The position numbers were made by a program, and so were the translations under genes. From Luteimonas rhizosphaerae (lineage in GTDB: Bacteria; Pseudomonadota; Gammaproteobacteria; Xanthomonadales; Xanthomonadaceae): a stretch of 64,000 nt of DNA. The stretch is from positions 30,054 to 94,053 of the forward strand of contig NZ_NRQR01000001.1 of assembly GCF_002849595.1 (NCBI RefSeq), written 5' to 3'. Below the pieces are notes generated by a model that was given only the letters and a program-made list of their open reading frames with translations, ran no database searches and had not been told where the DNA came from. This document shows, piece by piece, positions 9,776 through 22,290 of the stretch (position 1 is its first letter; each line of letters opens with the position of its first letter).

Positions 9776-9782
9776 TTTCAGG

Positions 9783-9816
9783 CAACAGGCCCGCCGCGCA
9801 AGCTGCGGGCCTGTTG
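9783..9816 (+). terminator. Probable terminator of tRNA-Glu
   Basis: A 12-bp perfect stem (CAACAGGCCCGC pairing with GCGGGCCTGTTG) around a 10-base loop, just after the tRNA. The following T-tract is short and broken (CGTTTC), so it is an imperfect intrinsic terminator. Confidence 0.6.
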
Positions 9817-10060
9817 CGTTTCGGGGGCCCGCATCCCAGCGTGGTCGTCGTGGGCCGAAACGGCCCTGCACTCCGGCGCTGCCGGCCGCCGCACGTCGAG
9901 ACCGTCCGTCCGCGACGGGCGCATGCACGCAATGCCCGCCTGCGTCCGCCCTCTTTCGACGCCCGCCGCTTCGACGCCTGCGGCACAAATGCGAACACTT
10001 CGCACGCCGCGCGGGCCGCTGCCTTAAACTGCGCCCAGCATTCGCCCGTACGAAGATTCC

Positions 10061-10384
10061 ATGCCCTTTGTCGTTACCGAAAACTGCATCAAGTGCAAGT
10101 ACACCGACTGTGTCGAGGTCTGCCCGGTCGACTGCTTCCATGAAGGCCCGAACTTCCTGGTCATCGACCCCGACGAGTGCATCGACTGCACCCTGTGCGA
10201 GCCCGAATGTCCGATCAATGCGATCTATCCCGAAGACGACGTGCCCGCCGGGCAGGAAGCCTTCGTCGCGTTGAACGCCGAGCTGTCGCGCGACTGGCCG
10301 GTCATCACGACCCGCAAGGACGCGCTGGCCGACGCAAAGGAGTGGGAGAACAAGCCGGACAAGCTGCCGCTGCTCGAACGCTGA
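10061..10384 (+). CDS. fdxA: 7Fe-8S ferredoxin FdxA
   Basis: A 107-residue cytoplasmic electron carrier. The cysteine pattern [18 protein letters not shown] near the N-terminus and [12 protein letters not shown] at about residues 40-51 matches the Azotobacter FdI type, with one [3Fe-4S] and one [4Fe-4S] cluster, followed by the characteristic C-terminal extension ending DKLPLLER. It is a single-gene unit between tRNA-Glu and the convergent bamC, closed by a bidirectional hairpin. The redox partner is unknown. Confidence 0.95.
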   Translation: MPFVVTENCIKCKYTDCVEVCPVDCFHEGPNFLVIDPDECIDCTLCEPECPINAIYPEDDVPAGQEAFVALNAELSRDWPVITTRKDALADAKEWENKPDKLPLLER

Positions 10385-10408
10385 CGGCCGCGACCGGTTG
10401 CAGACATG

Positions 10409-10433
10409 AAAACGGGCGCCGAGGCGCCCGTTT
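10409..10433. terminator. Bidirectional intrinsic terminator between fdxA and bamC
   Basis: A GC-rich hairpin, AACGGGCGCC pairing with GGCGCCCGTT, is flanked by an A-run on the left and TTT on the right. It can end both converging transcripts. Confidence 0.8.
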
Positions 10434-10459
10434 CCGTGTCCAGCGGTCGCGTGTCGACG

Positions 10460-10975
10460 TCAGTCGGCGAGCGCCGCCTGCACCGCGGCGAGCAGGCGCG
10501 TCGGGGCGTCGCCGGTCGCCGCCTGGCCGCGCGGATCCACCGCCGACACGAACGTGCCGCCGTCCTGGGCCGGGGTCACGCGCAGCAGGAACTGGCTGCC
10601 CGCGTACTGCACGTCGTAGGTGCCGACGATCTGCGCGCGGCTGGTGACCGTGACGCCGTCGGTCGCTTCGAGCGCCTGGCCGACACGCGCGAACACCGCG
10701 TCGCGTTCGCCCTGCACCGCAAAGCCGTTGGCCGTGCCCGCGACCGCAGGCCCGGTCGTCGAGCGCGTGACCGAGCCGCCGGTCGGCGGCAGCGCGATCC
10801 CGCCTTCGGTGCGCGGCAGGTCGAGATCCGGCGGGACCTCCAGCGGACGGGTCTCGGGGCTCTGTGCGTAGAGCTCGTTTTCTTTCTTGAACCAGCGGCA
10901 GCCGCTGGCACCCACGACCGCAACGGCCAGACAGGCGATGGCGACGTAACGGAGGGGGGAATTCGATGAACGCAT
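10460..10975 (-). CDS. bamC: BamC/NlpB-like outer-membrane lipoprotein
   Basis: A 171-residue lipoprotein. The signal peptide ends in a lipobox, GASGC, at about residues 20-24. After it comes a Pro-rich linker with LEVPPDLDLP, the conserved unstructured N-terminal motif of BamC, and then one compact domain. In E. coli bamC lies directly downstream of dapA, as here (22-base gap), where the protein is an accessory subunit of the BAM outer-membrane assembly complex. It is much shorter than E. coli BamC (344 residues) and has one C-terminal domain instead of two, as is common in xanthomonads. The upstream ATG-proximal in-frame extension overlaps dapA and was not used. Confidence 0.75.
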   Translation of the reverse strand: MRSSNSPLRYVAIACLAVAVVGASGCRWFKKENELYAQSPETRPLEVPPDLDLPRTEGGIALPPTGGSVTRSTTGPAVAGTANGFAVQGERDAVFARVGQALEATDGVTVTSRAQIVGTYDVQYAGSQFLLRVTPAQDGGTFVSAVDPRGQAATGDAPTRLLAAVQAALAD

Positions 10976-10997
10976 CAGTGGAGTACTCCTGCAGGAA

Positions 10998-11903
10998 TCA
11001 GGCGGCGCGCAGCGCACGACAGGACCGTTCGAGGTCCGCCGCCGCCTGCGTCGCATCGTCGGCCAGCGCGAGGTGCGCGTCGGCCAGGGAAGTCAGCGGC
11101 AACCGCAGGCCGTGGCCGAAGCCCTGCCGCGCGAGCACCGCCTTGACCGGGATCGGATTGGATTCGATGCCGGCGAATGCGTAGAGCGACTGCAACCGCG
11201 CGTCCCAGTCCAGCGTCTCGTCGGCGCGACCGGCACGCGCGAGATCGCACAGACGACGGAACGCCGCGGGAATCATGTTCGAGACCACCGCGATCACGCC
11301 GTCGGCGCCCGCGAGCATCGCACGCGCAGCGGTCGGATCGTCGCCGCTCAGCACCGCGAAACCGGCATCGCGCAGCACCAGCAGGGCCTGCATCCGGTCC
11401 TCGCCGTTGTGCGCTTCCTTGATGCCGACGATGCGCGGATGCGCGGCCAGCGCCGCGACGGTCTCCGGCAGCAGGTCACAACCGGTGCGGCCCGGCACGT
11501 TGTAGAGCAGCACCGGCAACGCGCCGTCATCGGCGATCGCGCGGTAGTGCGCCAGCAGTCCGGTCTGCGTAGGTCGCACGTACGGCGGCGTCACCACCAG
11601 CGCCACATCGGCGCCCAGCGCCGCCGCGGCGCGGGTCTGCGCGATCGTCTTGCCGGTCCCCGACAGTCCGGTGCCGGCCAGTACCGGCACCCGACCCGCG
11701 ACGATGCGCACCGCCGCGCGGAGGATCTCGGCGTATTCATCGTCCGACAGCGTCGCCGCTTCCCCGGTCGATCCGGCGACCCCCAGCCCTTGCGTGCCCG
11801 CCTCGAGCTGCGCGTCCACCAGGCGTTTCCACGCCGCGTGATCCACGGCGCCGGTGTCGGTGAAGGGCGTGGCGAGGGCGGTGATGCTGCCGGTCAATCG
11901 CAA
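10998..11903 (-). CDS. dapA: 4-hydroxy-tetrahydrodipicolinate synthase
   Basis: A TIM-barrel aldolase condensing pyruvate with aspartate semialdehyde on the lysine and diaminopimelate pathway. Seen: GSTGEAATL (pyruvate-carboxylate loop), [10 protein letters not shown] with the catalytic Tyr, and GIKEAHN with the Schiff-base Lys. Homology begins at [12 protein letters not shown], so a TTG two codons upstream of it gives the family length of about 301 residues. An ATG 36 codons further upstream would give 337 residues with an unlikely N-terminus. The start is therefore uncertain; no strong ribosome-binding site marks either. Confidence 0.92.
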   Translation of the reverse strand: MRLTGSITALATPFTDTGAVDHAAWKRLVDAQLEAGTQGLGVAGSTGEAATLSDDEYAEILRAAVRIVAGRVPVLAGTGLSGTGKTIAQTRAAAALGADVALVVTPPYVRPTQTGLLAHYRAIADDGALPVLLYNVPGRTGCDLLPETVAALAAHPRIVGIKEAHNGEDRMQALLVLRDAGFAVLSGDDPTAARAMLAGADGVIAVVSNMIPAAFRRLCDLARAGRADETLDWDARLQSLYAFAGIESNPIPVKAVLARQGFGHGLRLPLTSLADAHLALADDATQAAADLERSCRALRAA

Positions 11904-12089
11904 GGTCGTGGGGTCCGGTGAGCGGCACGCCGGCGCGACCGCGCTGGGCGGACGAACGGGCGAACAGCGGGTTTTTTGCGGGAAATGCGCGTCGATGTTA
12001 CTTGCGGCCACGAAGCGCGGGCAAGTATGCTGACCGCGGCTTCCGGTCCGAGACCGGGTCGCCGTTCACCCAGTTCCCGTCACCACGAC

Positions 12090-12695
12090 GTGGACGACCA
12101 GATTTCCGCCGCGGACGCCCCCTTGACCGACTCCGATACAGACACCGCTTCCCGGCCTTCGCCGAACGAGAACTACCTGCTGATCAATGCCTACACCACG
12201 CATCCGGCATCGCCGCTGCTGTCGGTGTCGCGGCGTATCGCGGACAGTGGCTGCAACCTGGTGGACACCCGGCTGTCCACCGTCGGCCGCGATGTCTCGG
12301 TGACCGCGCTGGCCAACGGCCCGTGGGACGCGGTGGCGAAGCTCGAAGCGATGCTGACGCGGCTCGAACGCGAGGAAGACCTCAAGCTGGTCTGGTACCG
12401 CACCGGCCCCAAGCCCGTGCAGTCGAATCTGCTGCCCTACGTGGTCGAAGTCGTGGCCGCCGACAAGCCGGGCATCCTGTTCCAGCTGGCCGACTTCTTC
12501 GACCGCCAGGGCATCACCATCGAGAGCCTGCATTCGTCGCGCTACCGCGCCATGCAGACGGGCGCCGACATGTTCTCGGCGCAGGTCACGATCGGCATTC
12601 CGGCGAACATGCACATCGCCGCGCTGCGCGATGATTTCCTCGAGTTCTGCGATCACCTGAACCTCGACGCGATCATGGACCCGATGAAGTTCTGA
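12090..12695 (+). CDS. gcvR: Glycine cleavage system transcriptional repressor GcvR (two ACT domains)
   Basis: About 201 residues with two tandem ACT domains: NYLLINAYTTHPASPLLSV opening the first, and YVVEVVAADKPGILFQLADFF opening the second. In E. coli GcvR binds GcvA and blocks activation of the glycine-cleavage operon. Position supports the call: it is divergent from dapA-bamC and followed by bcp, the E. coli order. A GTG is used as start; a TTG eleven codons later is also possible, and an ATG further upstream would add an unlikely basic leader. Confidence 0.85.
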   Translation: MDDQISAADAPLTDSDTDTASRPSPNENYLLINAYTTHPASPLLSVSRRIADSGCNLVDTRLSTVGRDVSVTALANGPWDAVAKLEAMLTRLEREEDLKLVWYRTGPKPVQSNLLPYVVEVVAADKPGILFQLADFFDRQGITIESLHSSRYRAMQTGADMFSAQVTIGIPANMHIAALRDDFLEFCDHLNLDAIMDPMKF

Positions 12696-12780
12696 CGATG
12701 CACGATGGCGCTTGCGGATCGCGAGCGCTTTGGCGCATTGTGATGCGCAATCACTCCTGCACCGGATGCCCCGTCGTTCG

Positions 12781-13257
12781 ATGAGCGCAGCCAAGCTCGA
12801 CCGATCCACGCTCGACCTCCCGCTGGCACTGTCCGGCGGCACGACCACCACCCTTGCCGCCCACACCGGCCGCTGGCGGGTGCTGTACTTCTACCCGAAG
12901 GATTCCACGCCCGGCTGCACGACCGAAGGGCTGGACTTCAACGCGTTGCTGCCGCGGTTCCAGGCGCTGGGCGCCGAGGTCTTCGGCGTCTCGCGCGACT
13001 CGGTGAAATCGCACGACAACTTCTGCGCCAAGCAGGGCTTCGCCTTTCCGCTGGTCAGCGACACGGACGAAGCGCTGTGTCGCGCATTCGACGTGATCCG
13101 CGAGAAGAACATGTATGGCCGCAAGGTCATGGGTGTCGAGCGGAGCACCTTCGTGATCGACCCCGACGACGCCATCGTCGCCGAGTGGCGCAAGGTCAAG
13201 GTCCCCGGCCATGCCCAGGCCGTGCTCGACGCGTTGCAGGCTGCGCAGGCCAGGTGA
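12781..13257 (+). CDS. bcp: Thiol peroxidase of the BCP/PrxQ family
   Basis: A 158-residue peroxiredoxin reducing hydroperoxides with thioredoxin-type donors. The peroxidatic Cys is residue 46, in YPKDSTPGCTTEG. The Cys five positions later, used as resolving residue in E. coli BCP, is absent. Cys82, in SHDNFCAKQG, instead matches the resolving position of the alpha-3 PrxQ type described for Xylella fastidiosa (Cys47/Cys83). The start is the ATG before SAAKLDRS. It follows gcvR as in E. coli. Confidence 0.93.
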   Translation: MSAAKLDRSTLDLPLALSGGTTTTLAAHTGRWRVLYFYPKDSTPGCTTEGLDFNALLPRFQALGAEVFGVSRDSVKSHDNFCAKQGFAFPLVSDTDEALCRAFDVIREKNMYGRKVMGVERSTFVIDPDDAIVAEWRKVKVPGHAQAVLDALQAAQAR

Positions 13258-13447
13258 TCGCTCCTCCCGTCCGCACGTTCCGCCGTCCCGGCCTCCGGGC
13301 CACGGCGGCGCTGCCGCGCGCGCGTACCGGTGCGTCGACGCCGTGGTCTCCACCCGGTTCCCCGTGTTCCCGCTCCGCGTCGCGCCTGCACGGCGCGGGG
13401 TCCCCGCTGTGCCCGCACCCCACCCAACAGGGATTGTCGACACCACA

Positions 13448-14851
13448 ATGATGACCAAAGGCAAACGCGTCTACGTCCTCGACACCAACGTGCTGATGCA
13501 CGATCCGACCGCGCTGTTCAAGTTCGAGGAGCACGATGTCTACCTGCCGATGCAGGTGATCGAAGAGCTCGACAACGGCAAGAAAGGCACGACCGAAGCC
13601 AGTCGCAACGCGCGACAGGTCAGCCGCTTCCTCAACGAGCTGATCGAGGCGTCCGGCAGCGACGCGATCGCCTCGGGCCTGCCGCTGCTGCGCCCGCAGG
13701 GTCTGCAGCTGCGCGGCGCGCAGAGCGTCGGCAAGCTCCGCTTCCAGACCACGGTGCCGGCCGAGGACCCGACCTCGTTCGGCGTGGCCGCGCCCGACAA
13801 CCGCATCCTCGGCGCGATCCTCGACCTGGTGCGCACCGAACCCGACTACCCGGTGGTGTTCGTCTCCAAGGACATCAACCTGCGGATCAAGGCGGCGATC
13901 GCCGGCATCCCCAACGAGGATTACGAGAACGACCGCGCGCTCGACGATTTCAGCCTGCTCTACACCGGCGCGACCGCGGTGCCGGAGGACTTCTGGACGC
14001 GCCACGGAAAGGACCTGAAGTCGTGGACCGACAAGGGGCGGACGTTTTACGAACTGGCCGCCGACGAGGACGACGGCTGGTACCCCAACCAGTTCCTCTA
14101 CCTGCCCGGCGACGAGGAATCCGAATTCCGGGTCGCGCGCGTCGACGAGGGCCGCGCGACGCTGCAGATCGTCGACGACTTCCGCCACACGCAGCATGCG
14201 GTGTGGGGCATCAATGCGCGCAACCGCGAGCAGAATTTCGCGCTCAACGCGCTGATGGATCCGGACATCGATTTCGTCACCCTGCTCGGCACCGCTGGGA
14301 CCGGCAAGACGCTGCTCGCGCTGGCGGCGGGCCTCGCCCAGACCATGGACCAGCAGCGCTACCGCGAAATCATCATGACCCGCGCGACGGTCAGCGTCGG
14401 CGAGGACATCGGCTTCCTGCCCGGCACCGAAGAGGAAAAGATGACGCCGTGGATGGGCGCGCTGACCGACAACCTCGAAGTGCTGACCCACAACCAGGAG
14501 GGCGGCAGCTGGGGCCGCGCGGCGACCAACGATCTGCTGGCGAGCCGGATCAAGATCCGCTCGATGAACTTCATGCGCGGACGTACCTTCCTGTCGCGCT
14601 ATCTGATTCTCGACGAGGCGCAGAACCTCACGCCGAAGCAGATGAAGACCCTGATCACGCGCGCGGGTCCGGGCACCAAGATCGTGTGCCTCGGCAACGT
14701 GGAGCAGATCGACACGCCCTACCTGACCGAGACCACCTCTGGCCTGACGTACGCGGTGGACCGCTTCAAGAACTGGGCCCACAGCGCGCACATCACGCTG
14801 CGTCGCGGCGAACGTTCGCGGCTGGCGGATTTCGCCTCGGAAGTGCTGTAG
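13448..14851 (+). CDS. PhoH-family ATPase with N-terminal PIN domain
   Basis: A 467-residue fusion of a PIN-type RNase domain (VYVLDTNVLMHDP at residues 8-20, with conserved acidic residues) and a PhoH helicase-like ATPase domain in the C-terminal half. Walker A GTAGTGKTLLALAAG lies at about residues 280-294 and Walker B YLILDEAQN at about 391. Such PhoH2-type proteins are proposed to unwind and cleave RNA; the physiological target is unknown. It is distinct from the shorter PhoH/YbeZ that accompanies YbeY. The start is the first of two adjacent ATGs. A 190-base gap precedes it. Confidence 0.9.
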   Translation: MMTKGKRVYVLDTNVLMHDPTALFKFEEHDVYLPMQVIEELDNGKKGTTEASRNARQVSRFLNELIEASGSDAIASGLPLLRPQGLQLRGAQSVGKLRFQTTVPAEDPTSFGVAAPDNRILGAILDLVRTEPDYPVVFVSKDINLRIKAAIAGIPNEDYENDRALDDFSLLYTGATAVPEDFWTRHGKDLKSWTDKGRTFYELAADEDDGWYPNQFLYLPGDEESEFRVARVDEGRATLQIVDDFRHTQHAVWGINARNREQNFALNALMDPDIDFVTLLGTAGTGKTLLALAAGLAQTMDQQRYREIIMTRATVSVGEDIGFLPGTEEEKMTPWMGALTDNLEVLTHNQEGGSWGRAATNDLLASRIKIRSMNFMRGRTFLSRYLILDEAQNLTPKQMKTLITRAGPGTKIVCLGNVEQIDTPYLTETTSGLTYAVDRFKNWAHSAHITLRRGERSRLADFASEVL

Positions 14852-14856
14852 CGCGG

Positions 14857-15540
14857 GTGGCGCACACGCTGCCGCGATGGGTGTGGATCGGTGCGACCCT
14901 GCTCGCCTGCGTGGCGGGCATGGTCAACGTCATCGGCTACCTCGGCTTCGAGCACCAGGCGGTCAGCCATCTGACCGGCACCACCAGCCTGCTCGGCGCG
15001 GCCCTTGCCCAGGGTGACTGGCGCGCGATGACCCAGCTCTGCGGCGTGGTCATCGCGTTCTGCATCGGGGCGACCCTCAGCGGACTGATCCTCCAAGGCC
15101 GGAGCCTGCAGCTGGGACGGCGCTACGGCGTCGCCCTGTCGATCGAAGCGGCGTTGCTGGCGCTGGCGGTGCCGCTGTTCCTGCAGCAGCAGATCCTGGG
15201 CGCGATGCTCGCCGCGATGGCCTGCGGGCTGCAGAACGCGATGGTGACGACCTACAGCGGCGCGCTGGTGCGCACGACGCATCTGAGCGGCATGTTCACC
15301 GACCTCGGCATCGGCCTGGGCCACGCGCTACGTGGTCTGCCATTACCGGTGCGCCAGCTCACGCTGAGCGCAATCATCATCACCGGCTTCCTGGCCGGTG
15401 GCGTGCTGGGCGCCTGGCTGTTCGCAGGCCTCGGTTATCGCGCCCTGCTGGTACCGGCGGCCCTGACCGGGCTCGCGGGCACCGGGTACACCGCCTATCG
15501 GCACTGGCGCCTGCGCAGTACGCCCGCCGGCATCGGCTGA
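14857..15540 (+). CDS. DUF1275 (YoaK-type) membrane protein
   Basis: A 227-residue integral membrane protein with six or seven hydrophobic segments. The first begins [20 protein letters not shown]. The conserved family stretches [17 protein letters not shown] and [29 protein letters not shown] are both present. Function is unknown; the family is annotated as UPF0700/DUF1275. A GTG six bases after the phoH stop was taken as start, which suggests co-transcription with phoH. Confidence 0.85.
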   Translation: MAHTLPRWVWIGATLLACVAGMVNVIGYLGFEHQAVSHLTGTTSLLGAALAQGDWRAMTQLCGVVIAFCIGATLSGLILQGRSLQLGRRYGVALSIEAALLALAVPLFLQQQILGAMLAAMACGLQNAMVTTYSGALVRTTHLSGMFTDLGIGLGHALRGLPLPVRQLTLSAIIITGFLAGGVLGAWLFAGLGYRALLVPAALTGLAGTGYTAYRHWRLRSTPAGIG

Positions 15541-15586
15541 CCGCGCGCCCGGGATTCGCATCGCGCGGCTGTTGCACAATGCGTGT

Positions 15587-16404
<818 letters not shown>

Positions 16405-16405
<1 letters not shown>

Positions 16406-17292
16406 TGCCGCAGGTCGACGGCTCGGTCGAGGCGCTGCAGACGCACGACGGCCATCGCTACGAACTGATCGTCCGCCGACCCGACGCGCCGGTCGCCAGC
16501 CTGCTGTGGCTACCGGCGATGGGCGTGCCCGCCCGGCATTACCTGCCGTTCGCGGATGCGCTGGCCGTACGCGGCGTCGCGGTGGCCCTGCACGAATGGC
16601 GCGGCATCGGTTCGAGCTCGCTGCGCGCAGGACGCCGCGCCGACTGGGGGTATCGTCACCTGCTGCAGGAGGACGTCGCCTGCAGCGCAGCCGCGCTGCG
16701 CGCCTGCGTGCCCGAGCTGCCGCGCCGTATCGGCGGCCACAGCCTCGGCGGACAGCTGGCCTGCTGCCGGCTCGCGCTGGAGCCGGACGCCTTCGACGCG
16801 TTGTGGCTGGTCGCCAGCGGCGCGCCGCACTGGCGTGCGTTTCCCGGGCCGCAGCGCTGGGGACTGCCGCTCGCCTACCGGTTCATGGCATGGCTGGCAC
16901 GGACCAACGGCGTGCTGCCGGGGCGTCGTCTCGGTTTCGGCGGCAACGAGGCGCGCGGTGTCATCGGCGACTGGTCGCGCAGCGGGCTGTCGGGCCGCTA
17001 TCGCGCAGCCGCACTCGACGTGGACCTGGAGTCCGCACTGGCCGCGGTCGATGTCCCGGTGCGTGCGGTCCTGCTGTCGCAGGACTGGCTCGCGCCCGAG
17101 ACCTCGCTGCGGTTCCTGACATCCAAACTGGCGAGCACGGACATCGCGATCGCCCATCTCGACAACGACGCCCTGGGCGCGGCGGCCGACCATTTCGCGT
17201 GGATGCGCCAGCCCGACGCGGTGGTCGGCGCACGCCGGCGGGCCCGGGCGACTCCGCTACACTGCCGGTTTTACGCAGGACATCCCGGATGA
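16405..17292 (+). CDS. Alpha/beta-hydrolase fold protein
   Basis: A 295-residue serine hydrolase-like protein. The nucleophile elbow is GGHSLGGQLA near residues 112-121, the oxyanion region is LWLPAMGVPARHY, and a C-terminal DHFAWM supplies the likely catalytic His. No signal peptide is seen, so it should act in the cytoplasm; the substrate is unknown. The ATG overlaps the thiD stop by one base and the stop overlaps the dehydrogenase start by four, so the three genes are translated from one message. It resembles proteins annotated as predicted alpha/beta hydrolase (COG4757). Confidence 0.8.
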
Positions 17293-18578
17293 GCGCAGCA
17301 CCGCCCGCACGCGACGACATTCGCGTCGCCGTCATCGGACTGGGCTATGTCGGACTGCCGCTCGCAGTCGCGCTCGGTCGCCGGCACGCGACGCTCGGGT
17401 TCGATATCGATGCCGCGCGCGTCGAAGGCCTGCAGGCCGGACTCGACCACACCCGCGAGCTGTCGACGGGCGAGTTGCGCGCCGCCGATCGCCTGACCTA
17501 CAGCGCCGACGCGGCAGCGCTCGCGACCTGCAACGTCTTCATCGTCACCGTGCCGACGCCGGTCGATGCCTACAAGCGGCCAGACCTGTCGGCGCTCGAT
17601 GCGGCGAGTCGCGCGGTGGGCACGGCGCTGCAGCCGGGCCATGTCGTGATCTACGAATCCACGGTCTATCCCGGCGCGACCGAAGAGGTCTGCGTGCCGA
17701 TCCTCGAACAGGTGTCCGGCCTGCGTTATCGCCACGATTTCCATGTCGGCTACAGCCCCGAGCGGATCAATCCAGGCGACAAACAGCACCGGCTCGAGAA
17801 CACGCTCAAGGTCACCGCGGGCTCCAGCGACGAGGCCGCGGATTTCGTCGATGCGCTGTACCGCGACATCATCGACGCGGGCACGCATCGCGTGTCGAGC
17901 ATCCGCGTGGCCGAAGCGGCCAAGGTCATCGAGAACACCCAGCGCGACGTCAACATCGCCCTGGTCAACGAACTCGCCCTGATCTTCGACCGGCTCGGCA
18001 TCGATACGCACGAAGTGCTCGAAGCGGCCGGCACGAAATGGAACTTCCTGCCGTTCCGGCCGGGACTCGTCGGCGGTCACTGCATCGGCGTCGATCCCTA
18101 CTACCTGACGCACAAGGCGCAGGAAATCGGCTACCACCCGGAAGTGATCCTGGCGGGTCGCCGGATCAATGACAGCATGGGCCTGCACGTCGCGCAGCGC
18201 GTCATCAAGCTGATGCAGCAGCGGGGCATCCAGACCGCCGGCGCGCGCGTGCTGGTACTGGGACTGGCGTTCAAGGAGAACTGCCCGGACCTGCGCAATA
18301 CCCGGGTCATCGACGTCATCGGGGAACTGCGCAGCTACAACGTCACGGTCGACGTGCACGACCCGTGGGTCGCGCCCGCATATGCGCAGGCGGAATACGC
18401 GCTCGACATCGTCGCCGAGCCCGCCCACGGCGCGTACGACGCCGTGGTACTCGCGGTCGCGCATGCGCAGTTCCAGGCCCTCGGCGCCAGCGGCCTACGC
18501 GCGTTCGGCAAGCCGGGCGCCGTGCTGTTCGACGTCAAGGCGATGCTGCCCGCCGGCGAGGCCGACGCGCGCCTCTGA
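17289..18578 (+). CDS. UDP-N-acetylhexosamine 6-dehydrogenase, TviB/WbpO type
   Basis: A 429-residue UDP-sugar dehydrogenase. An N-terminal Rossmann motif GLGYVGLPLAVALG lies at residues 17-30, YESTVYPGATEE follows, the central helical domain is intact, and the catalytic Cys265 sits in GLVGGHCIGVDPYYL. Similar enzymes make UDP-GalNAcA or UDP-GlcNAcA for Vi antigen or O-antigen. No other polysaccharide gene lies nearby, so this is an orphan copy of a usually clustered gene. The ATG overlaps the hydrolase stop (ATGA). Confidence 0.92.
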   Translation: MSAAPPARDDIRVAVIGLGYVGLPLAVALGRRHATLGFDIDAARVEGLQAGLDHTRELSTGELRAADRLTYSADAAALATCNVFIVTVPTPVDAYKRPDLSALDAASRAVGTALQPGHVVIYESTVYPGATEEVCVPILEQVSGLRYRHDFHVGYSPERINPGDKQHRLENTLKVTAGSSDEAADFVDALYRDIIDAGTHRVSSIRVAEAAKVIENTQRDVNIALVNELALIFDRLGIDTHEVLEAAGTKWNFLPFRPGLVGGHCIGVDPYYLTHKAQEIGYHPEVILAGRRINDSMGLHVAQRVIKLMQQRGIQTAGARVLVLGLAFKENCPDLRNTRVIDVIGELRSYNVTVDVHDPWVAPAYAQAEYALDIVAEPAHGAYDAVVLAVAHAQFQALGASGLRAFGKPGAVLFDVKAMLPAGEADARL

Positions 18579-18717
18579 TCGATCGCGCGATGCCGTCGCC
18601 GATGCATCGACGCGTCTGTGTGCAGCACGTCGCGCAGCCCACGTGCGTGCGACGCGAGCCGCGCGATGCAAGTTGTCGAACCGGAGCGACCGCACGCCTG
18701 ACGGCACGACAGGCAAC

Positions 18718-18743
18718 AAAAAAGCCAGCGATCGCTCGCTGGC
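18718..18743 (-). terminator. Intrinsic terminator downstream of tRNA-Arg
   Basis: An 8-bp stem (GCCAGCGA pairing with TCGCTGGC, 18724-18743) is followed on the minus strand by six T residues. It is a canonical intrinsic terminator for the minus-strand tRNA-Arg, and also lies where plus-strand transcripts of the dehydrogenase would end. Confidence 0.85.
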
Positions 18744-18762
18744 TTCTTCATGGTCTGTCCCG

Positions 18763-18839
18763 TGGTGCGCCCGGAAGGATTCGAACCTCCGACCCCCAAG
18801 TTCGTAGCCTGGTGCTCTATCCAACTGAGCTACGGGCGC
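18763..18839 (-). tRNA. tRNA-Arg (anticodon ACG)
   Basis: A 77-base cloverleaf on the minus strand: acceptor GCGCCCG pairing with CGGGCGC, D-arm AGCTCAGTTGGATAGAGC, anticodon loop CTACGAA (ACG, read as ICG after A34 deamination), T-loop GGTTCGAATCC, discriminator A and encoded CCA. Confidence 0.97.
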
Positions 18840-18939
18840 GCTGGAACAGGAGCGGAATTTTGCACGTGGTGCGCAATTCCGTCAATGCCCACTGCAATGA
18901 TTTTTCGACGCGAACTAAAAAAACGTCGGATCAGAACAG

Positions 18940-19032
18940 TGGCGGAGAGTGAGGGATTCGAACCCTCGATGGAGTTTTAAGCCCCATACTCCCTTAGCAG
19001 GGGAGCCCCTTCAGCCACTCGGGCAACTCTCC
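18940..19032 (-). tRNA. tRNA-Ser (anticodon GCT)
   Basis: A 93-base class II tRNA with a long variable arm on the minus strand. The acceptor stem is GGAGAGT, the anticodon loop CTGCTAA gives GCT, and the T-arm contains GGTTCGAATCC. Discriminator G is followed by an encoded CCA. It sits between csrA and tRNA-Arg, and the csrA-tRNA-Ser-tRNA-Arg order resembles other Gammaproteobacteria. Confidence 0.97.
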
Positions 19033-19083
19033 GAAGCAACGCGTCGTGTGCAATGCACCCGACGCGGGGCGAAGGATACCGGC

Positions 19084-19317
19084 TCACCTCGTCTGCGGCA
19101 AATCTTCCGTCGCATCGTCGGCGTCATCCGCGTCGAGCGGCGCTTCGACGCCTTCGCCGCGATGGATGCGCTGATAGATTTCTTCGCGATGCACCGCCAC
19201 GTCCTTGGGCGCGGTGATGCCGATGCGTACCTGGTTGCCCTTGACGCCGAGGACGGTCACCGAGACCGAGTCGCCAATCATCAACGTCTCGCCGACGCGA
19301 CGGGTCAGAATCAACAT
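19084..19317 (-). CDS. csrA: Carbon storage regulator CsrA/RsmA
   Basis: A 77-residue RNA-binding post-transcriptional regulator. The core [27 protein letters not shown] and [12 protein letters not shown] are all intact, including the C-terminal Arg used for GGA binding. After residue 57 it has an acidic tail rich in Asp (DADDADDA) that E. coli CsrA lacks. The start is fixed by AGGAG eight bases upstream. In xanthomonads this protein (RsmA) controls virulence traits, motility and glycogen; targets here are not known. Confidence 0.97.
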   Translation of the reverse strand: MLILTRRVGETLMIGDSVSVTVLGVKGNQVRIGITAPKDVAVHREEIYQRIHRGEGVEAPLDADDADDATEDLPQTR

Positions 19318-19465
19318 AACAAATCTCCTGGGGCCGACATGGAAATCCCTGTCGGCATGGGCTGCAATCCGAACCGTCCTCGACTGTAGAAACCGATTAC
19401 AGGCCAAAATGAAGCGTGAAGGATGTCGCGATCCGGACGACCGGTCAACAACCGGCGAACCGCAT

Positions 19466-22114
<2,649 letters not shown>

Positions 22115-22290
22115 GGGCCTGGCGTTGACGGAACGGGCAGGCTTCGCGATCCGATGATCCGCGCATTGCGGGATCGGCACGAAGCATTCGCCCAGTCCGC
22201 AAAGGGTATCAGGCCGGCGCGGGCACAGTCTGCGGGCCGGACACGCCCGCCCGACCGACCGACCGCCGATGCGGCGACGCCGGGCGGGGA

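Noticed and set aside
15541..15586. TPP riboswitch upstream of thiD
   Set aside because: The 46-base gap is too short and lacks the THI-box core.
18763..19032. tRNA genes as an integration site for a mobile element
   Set aside because: No integrase, no repeated tRNA end and no atypical genes flank the two tRNAs; core genes lie on both sides.
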